Source: Acidimicrobiia bacterium
Lineage (GTDB): Bacteria > Actinomycetota > Acidimicrobiia > Spongiisociales > ZC4RG35
Direction of reading: 5' to 3'
Assembly (NCBI GenBank): GCA_003230435.1
Contig: QIDW01000474.1
Coordinates: 1-10,949 of the forward strand
DNA: 10,949 bases
Part shown: piece after piece, positions 7,592 to 10,949 of the stretch
How the letters are laid out: every line of letters starts with the position of its first letter
How positions within the stretch are numbered: the stretch's first letter is position 1
Notes under the pieces: model-generated
Told to the model about the DNA's origin: nothing
Database searches by the model: none
What the model saw: the letters and a program-made list of their open reading frames with translations, nothing else
Program-made: the position numbers and the translations under genes

Positions 7592-8803
7592 ATGAGCTTT
7601 CAACCCCCAAAGGGCACCGACGATTTGATGGCACCGCAATCACAGGTGTGGCGCGAAACGCTGAGTCTCTGGGACGACTGGTCGGGACGGTATGGGTTTC
7701 CCCTTGTCATGACTCCTGTCCTGGAGTCAACGGAGCTATTCCAGCGTGGTGTGGGTGATACCACCGAAGTCGTGACCAAGCAGATGTACACATTTCAGGA
7801 CCGGGGAGGAAGGTCGGTGACACTCCGTCCCGAAGGAACCGCCGGTGTTGTCAGGGCTTATCTCAATTCGGGCCACCAGGGTGCGTGGAAGGGCGCTTAT
7901 TCGGGTCCCTTCTTCAGATACGAACGACCTCAAGGAGGTCGGCGCCGCCAGTTCTGGCAAGTCGGGGTCGAGTACCTCGACGTGGTGAGTCCTGCTGCCG
8001 ACGCGGAAGTCGTGGAGCTGGGGTACCGGTACCTCGAGTCGGCAGGTGTACCGAACCTGGAATTGCTGATCAACTCCCTGGGAGACTCCGAGTGTCGTCC
8101 CGGGTACGTCGCTGTGCTTCGTGACTACCTGGCCGGCAAGAAAGCCGAGCTCAGCGAAGACTCGGAGCGTCTCATCGATGTGAATCCTCTGCGGGTACTC
8201 GACTCAAAGGCGGACCATCCGGTCCTGGTCGATGCACCACGCATGGTCGATCAGTTGTGTGATGCGTGCTCGCAGCACTTCCAATCTGTCAAGACGTTGT
8301 TAGAGGGTTTGGGTATCCCTTACAGCGAGGATCATGGCTTGGTGAGGGGTCTCGACTACTACACGCGGACGACATTCGAGTACGTCGGCCGGCAGCTGGA
8401 CACTGCCCAGAACGCAGTCGGTGGTGGCGGTCGTTATGACGGCTTGGCCGAGACGCTGGGCGGTCGCCCAACACCCGGTGTCGGTTTTGCTCTGGGCATC
8501 GATCGGGTCGTGCTCGCAGTCGGCGAAGTTGATCGACCGTATCTAGACGCCTATCTCGTGTCGGAGACTGGACCCGAAGATGCGCTTGCAGTTGCGTCTC
8601 GGCTACGTCGAGATGGTGTCGTTGTCGATTTCGATAGCGAAGGTCGATCGGTGAAAGCGCAGTTTCGGGCAGGCAAACGCCTAGACGCCGCCGTAACCCT
8701 TGTCTGGAAGGGGAATGGCAAGCCAGTCGACGTTCAGATGCAAGGTGGTCGCCAGGATGTGCCGCTCGATGAGGTTTCGGATTGGTTCAAGGAGCGAACG
8801 TGA
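7592..8803 (+). CDS. hisS: Histidine--tRNA ligase
   Basis: HisRS charges tRNA-His with histidine in an ATP-dependent cytosolic reaction. The 403-residue product is slightly shorter than the usual 420 or so. Class II features appear in order: the N-terminal PPKGTDDL (5-12), motif 1 around 36-50 ending in TELFQRGVGD, TLRPEGTA (77-84), motif 2 with FFRYERPQGGRRRQFWQ (107-123), the histidine-binding signature RGLDYYTRTTFE (252-263), GGGGRYDGL (277-285), and motif 3 GVGFALGIDR (296-305). The rest, from about 318, is the anticodon-binding domain. ATG 7592 is chosen because it matches the family N-terminus and lies just after a TANNNT hexamer; no SD sequence is present. The stop overlaps the aspS start (TGATG), so the two synthetases form one unit, a pairing seen in many bacteria. 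Confidence 0.96.
   Translation: MSFQPPKGTDDLMAPQSQVWRETLSLWDDWSGRYGFPLVMTPVLESTELFQRGVGDTTEVVTKQMYTFQDRGGRSVTLRPEGTAGVVRAYLNSGHQGAWKGAYSGPFFRYERPQGGRRRQFWQVGVEYLDVVSPAADAEVVELGYRYLESAGVPNLELLINSLGDSECRPGYVAVLRDYLAGKKAELSEDSERLIDVNPLRVLDSKADHPVLVDAPRMVDQLCDACSQHFQSVKTLLEGLGIPYSEDHGLVRGLDYYTRTTFEYVGRQLDTAQNAVGGGGRYDGLAETLGGRPTPGVGFALGIDRVVLAVGEVDRPYLDAYLVSETGPEDALAVASRLRRDGVVVDFDSEGRSVKAQFRAGKRLDAAVTLVWKGNGKPVDVQMQGGRQDVPLDEVSDWFKERT
8789..8794 (+). promoter_or_regulatory. Shine-Dalgarno sequence (AAGGAG) fixing the aspS start
   Basis: AAGGAG within the last codons of hisS lies 8 bases before ATG 8803, ideal spacing. It selects this ATG over the GTG at 8782 in the same frame, and the protein then begins MRSHGAG, close to the MRTHGAG family start. 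Confidence 0.75.
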
Positions 8804-10593
8804 TGAGATCTCATGGTGCGGGGTCGGTCTCCGAGGCGGACATCGGCCACGAAGTCGTGATTGCCGGCTGGGTGCAGCGTCGTCGCGACCACGGCGGAGT
8901 CGCTTTTTTCGATGTGAGAGATGCCACAGGGCTTGTTCAGGTGGTTGCTGATCCGGCCGAGCATCCTGCTGTTGCCGACCTCAAGATGGAGTACTGCGTT
9001 CGGGTGAGAGGCGAGGTTCGCTCTCGACCGGCGGGAACCGAGAACCTGGATCTGGCAACGGGAAAGATCGAGATCGGCGTTGACGAACTCGAGGTTCTGG
9101 CGCCCGCCAAGACGTTGCCTTTCATGATCGACGACCGCACTGACGTCGACGAGGCCGTTCGGCTGCGCCATCGTTATCTCGATCTGCGGCGTCCGCGCAT
9201 GGCCGCCAATCTCAAGGCCAGGTCCAAGGCGACGGCGACGATCAGACGAACGCTCGACGACTTGGAATTCCTCGAGGTCGAGACGCCGACGCTCATCAAC
9301 TCGACGCCGGAGGGAGCCAGAGACATGCTTGTGCCTTCCCGGTTGCGGCCGGGCGAGTTCTACGCGTTGCCGCAGTCGCCACAACTCTTCAAGCAGCTGC
9401 TGATGATTGCGGGTGTTGAGCGCTACTTCCAGATCGCCCGTTGTTATCGGGACGAGGACTTCCGCGCCGACCGCCAACTCGAATTCACCCAACTCGATCT
9501 CGAAGGCTCGTTCTGGGATCGAGATGAGGTCCTGGCGACCATCGAGGCGGTGCTGGCTGCGGTCACCAAGGAGATTCGCGGCGTCGACGTGCCACGTCCG
9601 TTCCTCCGTCTCACCTGGCACGAGGCGATGGACCGATATGGCTCCGACAAGCCGGACATGAGGTTTGGTATGGAGATAGTCGACCTCTCTGGTCTGTTCG
9701 GAGAGTCGGAGTTTGGTGTTTTCAAAGGTGCGCTCGAGGCGGGCGGGACCGTTCGGGGAATCAACGTCGGGCCCCAGGAATGGTCTCGGAGTCGGGCCGA
9801 TGCCATGACCGAGCGTGCGAAGGAGCTGGGCGCCAAGGGTCTGGTCTGGATGGTGGTCGAAGACGACGGCTCTCTTCGCTCCCCTGTTGCCAAGTTCTTG
9901 GGCGATTCCGAGATCGAAGGCATCAAATCCCGGATGGAGGTCTCTCCGAGCGACGTTCTTCTGATCGCCGCGGACCGGTGGCGTACAGCCGTGGGGGTGT
10001 TAGGTGGTTTACGTCTCGACCTCGGCAAGCCGGAGAATCACGATGATCTGGCCTACCTGTGGGTCGTCGATTTCCCCTTGTTCGAAGAAGGCGAAGATGG
10101 CTCGATCACCTTCTCCCACCATCCCTTCACATCGCCAACGTCGATTGATGACATGGCCAACGACCCCGCAAACGCCATCTCAAAGGCGTACGACGCTGTT
10201 CTCAACGGCGTCGAGTTGGGTAGCGGATCGATCAGGATCCACGATCCAAAAGTGCAGCGCCAGGTCTTTGAGATCTTGGGAATCGACGGAGATACAGCGG
10301 AGCGGCGCTTCGGCTGGTTTCTCGAAGCGCTCGAATACGGGACGCCCCCCCACGGAGGGTTTGCGTTTGGTGTCGATCGGTTGGTGATGGTGCTTCAGAA
10401 CGAGACCTCGATTCGAGAAGTCATCCCGTTCCCAAAAACTCAGACTGGGCTCGACCCGATGACCGGTGCACCAACATGGGTCGACGAGGATCAGCTCGCT
10501 GAGCTTGGTGTCGATCTAACGGCTGAATCAAAGCTGCGCCGGGATGAGACAAACAGCGAGACAGGCGAAGACGGTTCTAAAGGCAGCGGATAA
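8803..10593 (+). CDS. aspS: Aspartate--tRNA ligase (bacterial type, with GAD insertion)
   Basis: AspRS charges tRNA-Asp with aspartate. The 596-residue product has bacterial-type length and layout. The N-terminal OB anticodon domain contains GWVQRRRDHGGV (22-33) and LVQVV. Next come the class II core with RHRYLDLRRP (122-131) and motif 2 with RCYRDEDFRADRQ (213-225). The GAD insertion lies at roughly 290-410, followed by the conserved HHPFTSP. Motif 3, GGFAFGVDRLVM, has Arg526 as the ATP-binding arginine, and the C-terminal part ends in PFPKTQTGLDPMTGAP. Leu226 replaces the Pro found in RQPEFTQ of many AspRS. The polar tail after about 572 is variable. His30 and Gly78 resemble residues linked to non-discriminating enzymes that also charge tRNA-Asn. 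ATG 8803 overlaps the hisS stop and follows AAGGAG; the frame-open GTG at 8782 is rejected. Confidence 0.96.
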   Translation: MRSHGAGSVSEADIGHEVVIAGWVQRRRDHGGVAFFDVRDATGLVQVVADPAEHPAVADLKMEYCVRVRGEVRSRPAGTENLDLATGKIEIGVDELEVLAPAKTLPFMIDDRTDVDEAVRLRHRYLDLRRPRMAANLKARSKATATIRRTLDDLEFLEVETPTLINSTPEGARDMLVPSRLRPGEFYALPQSPQLFKQLLMIAGVERYFQIARCYRDEDFRADRQLEFTQLDLEGSFWDRDEVLATIEAVLAAVTKEIRGVDVPRPFLRLTWHEAMDRYGSDKPDMRFGMEIVDLSGLFGESEFGVFKGALEAGGTVRGINVGPQEWSRSRADAMTERAKELGAKGLVWMVVEDDGSLRSPVAKFLGDSEIEGIKSRMEVSPSDVLLIAADRWRTAVGVLGGLRLDLGKPENHDDLAYLWVVDFPLFEEGEDGSITFSHHPFTSPTSIDDMANDPANAISKAYDAVLNGVELGSGSIRIHDPKVQRQVFEILGIDGDTAERRFGWFLEALEYGTPPHGGFAFGVDRLVMVLQNETSIREVIPFPKTQTGLDPMTGAPTWVDEDQLAELGVDLTAESKLRRDETNSETGEDGSKGSG

Positions 10594-10608
10594 CCAAGGG
10601 GGGATCGT

Positions 10609-10614
10609 TACCCT
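10609..10614 (+). promoter_or_regulatory. Putative -10 element (TACCCT) for alaS
   Basis: TACCCT fits TANNNT in the 50-base gap between aspS and alaS. A transcript starting about 7 bases downstream would have a leader of some 22 bases before TTG 10644. No strong SD sequence is visible in that leader (GGGAA at 10634-10638 is the nearest candidate). Weakly supported. Confidence 0.3.
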
Positions 10615-10643
10615 CGCCCTCATCAGCGACACCGGGAACCTCC

Positions 10644-10949
10644 TTGGATAGCAATCAGATTCGTCAGGCCTTCACAGATTTCTTTGCCGAGCGCGAGCAT
10701 GAGGTGCGACCGTCGGCGTCGTTGATCCCTGTCGACCCGACACTGCTGTTGACCAACGCCGGAATGGTCCCCTTCAAGCCTTACTTTCTAGGCGAGGAGG
10801 TGGCTTCGGGCCGTCTCCGTTCAAAAGTGCGTACGGACGATCGACATCGACATCATTGGCACCACAAAACGCCACCTCTCCTTTTTCGAGATGATGGGCA
10901 ACTTCAGCTTTGGTGACTACTTCAAGGAGAAGGCCATCCCCTGGGGCTA
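10644..10949 (+). CDS. alaS: Alanine--tRNA ligase, N-terminal part, frameshifted in this sequence
   Basis: AlaRS charges tRNA-Ala. The gene starts at TTG 10644 (MDSNQIRQAFTDFF, matching the family N-terminus) and runs off the window end, so only about 100 of some 870 residues are present. The first part includes PSASLIPVDPTLLLTNAGM and FKPYFLGEE. The frame then stops making sense after about 10802 and would end at TGA 10914-10916. The next forward frame, from about 10807, continues the family perfectly: RAVSVQKCVRTIDIDIIG, TTKRHLSFFEMMGNFSFGDY and FKEKAIPWG, covering class II motif 2. The two parts are therefore one gene with a frameshift between about 10800 and 10810. AlaRS is essential, so a sequence or assembly error is likelier than a true pseudogene. 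The TTG start has no strong SD sequence; a possible -10 lies at 10609-10614. Confidence 0.9.

Noticed and set aside
6836..7639. Antisense open frame (267 codons) opposite the MBL gene
   Set aside because: It is fully opposite a gene with a complete metal-binding motif set, spans the MBL-hisS gap only incidentally, and has no family resemblance.
8734..9621. Long antisense open frame (295 codons) opposite hisS end and aspS
   Set aside because: It mirrors the strongly conserved aspS frame; long antisense frames are expected in GC-rich genes. Its protein shows no recognisable domain and is rich in Arg, Gly and Leu as such shadows usually are.
10597..10614. G-run and C-run between aspS and alaS as a terminator hairpin
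   Set aside because: The possible stem is only about three to four pairs and no T run follows.
10795..10809. Programmed +1 frameshift in alaS, like that of prfB
   Set aside because: An SD-like AGGAGG (10795-10800) does sit just upstream of the shift, and CTT follows it as in prfB. But CTT is in the downstream frame, the codon that would have to slip is GCT, and no stop or hungry codon stalls the ribosome. The missing bases relative to the family also point to a deletion.
1..10949. Mobile elements, CRISPR array, tRNA or rRNA genes, defence or biosynthetic cassette
   Set aside because: None seen. All sequence is accounted for by core housekeeping genes with short gaps, and no repeats or foreign-looking base usage stood out by eye.

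Overview
This is a GC-rich bacterial chromosome segment in which every gene I can support lies on the + strand: queA (3' part), tgt, yajC, secD, secF, apt, rel, a glyoxalase-II-like metallo-beta-lactamase (MBL) fold gene, hisS, aspS and the start of alaS. The order yajC-secD-secF-apt-rel-MBL-hisS follows, from memory, the Mycobacterium tuberculosis neighbourhood. The transmembrane motif of SecD (TDSYIVFYERV) resembles the actinobacterial form more than the VDANVLIFERI form of proteobacteria. I infer an actinobacterium, possibly of an uncultured or marine/freshwater Acidimicrobiia-like lineage. The phylum is fairly safe; the class is a guess.

Layout. 1-1476: queuosine tRNA modification (queA end, tgt). 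1527-4181: the YajC-SecD-SecF accessory complex of the Sec translocon, tightly coupled (1-base gap, then ATGA overlap). 4200-7516: adenine salvage (apt), the bifunctional (p)ppGpp enzyme Rel and an MBL-fold hydrolase, with overlapping or near-touching ends. 7592-10593: hisS and aspS, joined by a TGATG overlap. 10644-10949: the N-terminal part of alaS, which carries a frameshift near 10800-10810. No intergenic gap exceeds about 75 bases.

Regulation. Several gene starts are preceded by a TANNNT -10-like hexamer, with no Shine-Dalgarno (SD) sequence and only about 7-9 bases to the start codon (tgt, hisS, and apt if it starts at GTG 4206). This pattern fits leaderless transcripts, common in actinobacteria. 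Other genes (yajC, aspS) have clear SD sequences. Suggested units are tgt; yajC-secD-secF; apt-rel-MBL; hisS-aspS; alaS.

Functionally the genes are translation and tRNA housekeeping plus protein export and stringent-response control. I found no mobile element, CRISPR array, tRNA/rRNA gene or defence system, and no convincing novel system. The points worth a second look are the alaS frameshift, the leaderless-start pattern, a shortened linker in Rel, and residue choices in AspRS and Tgt.
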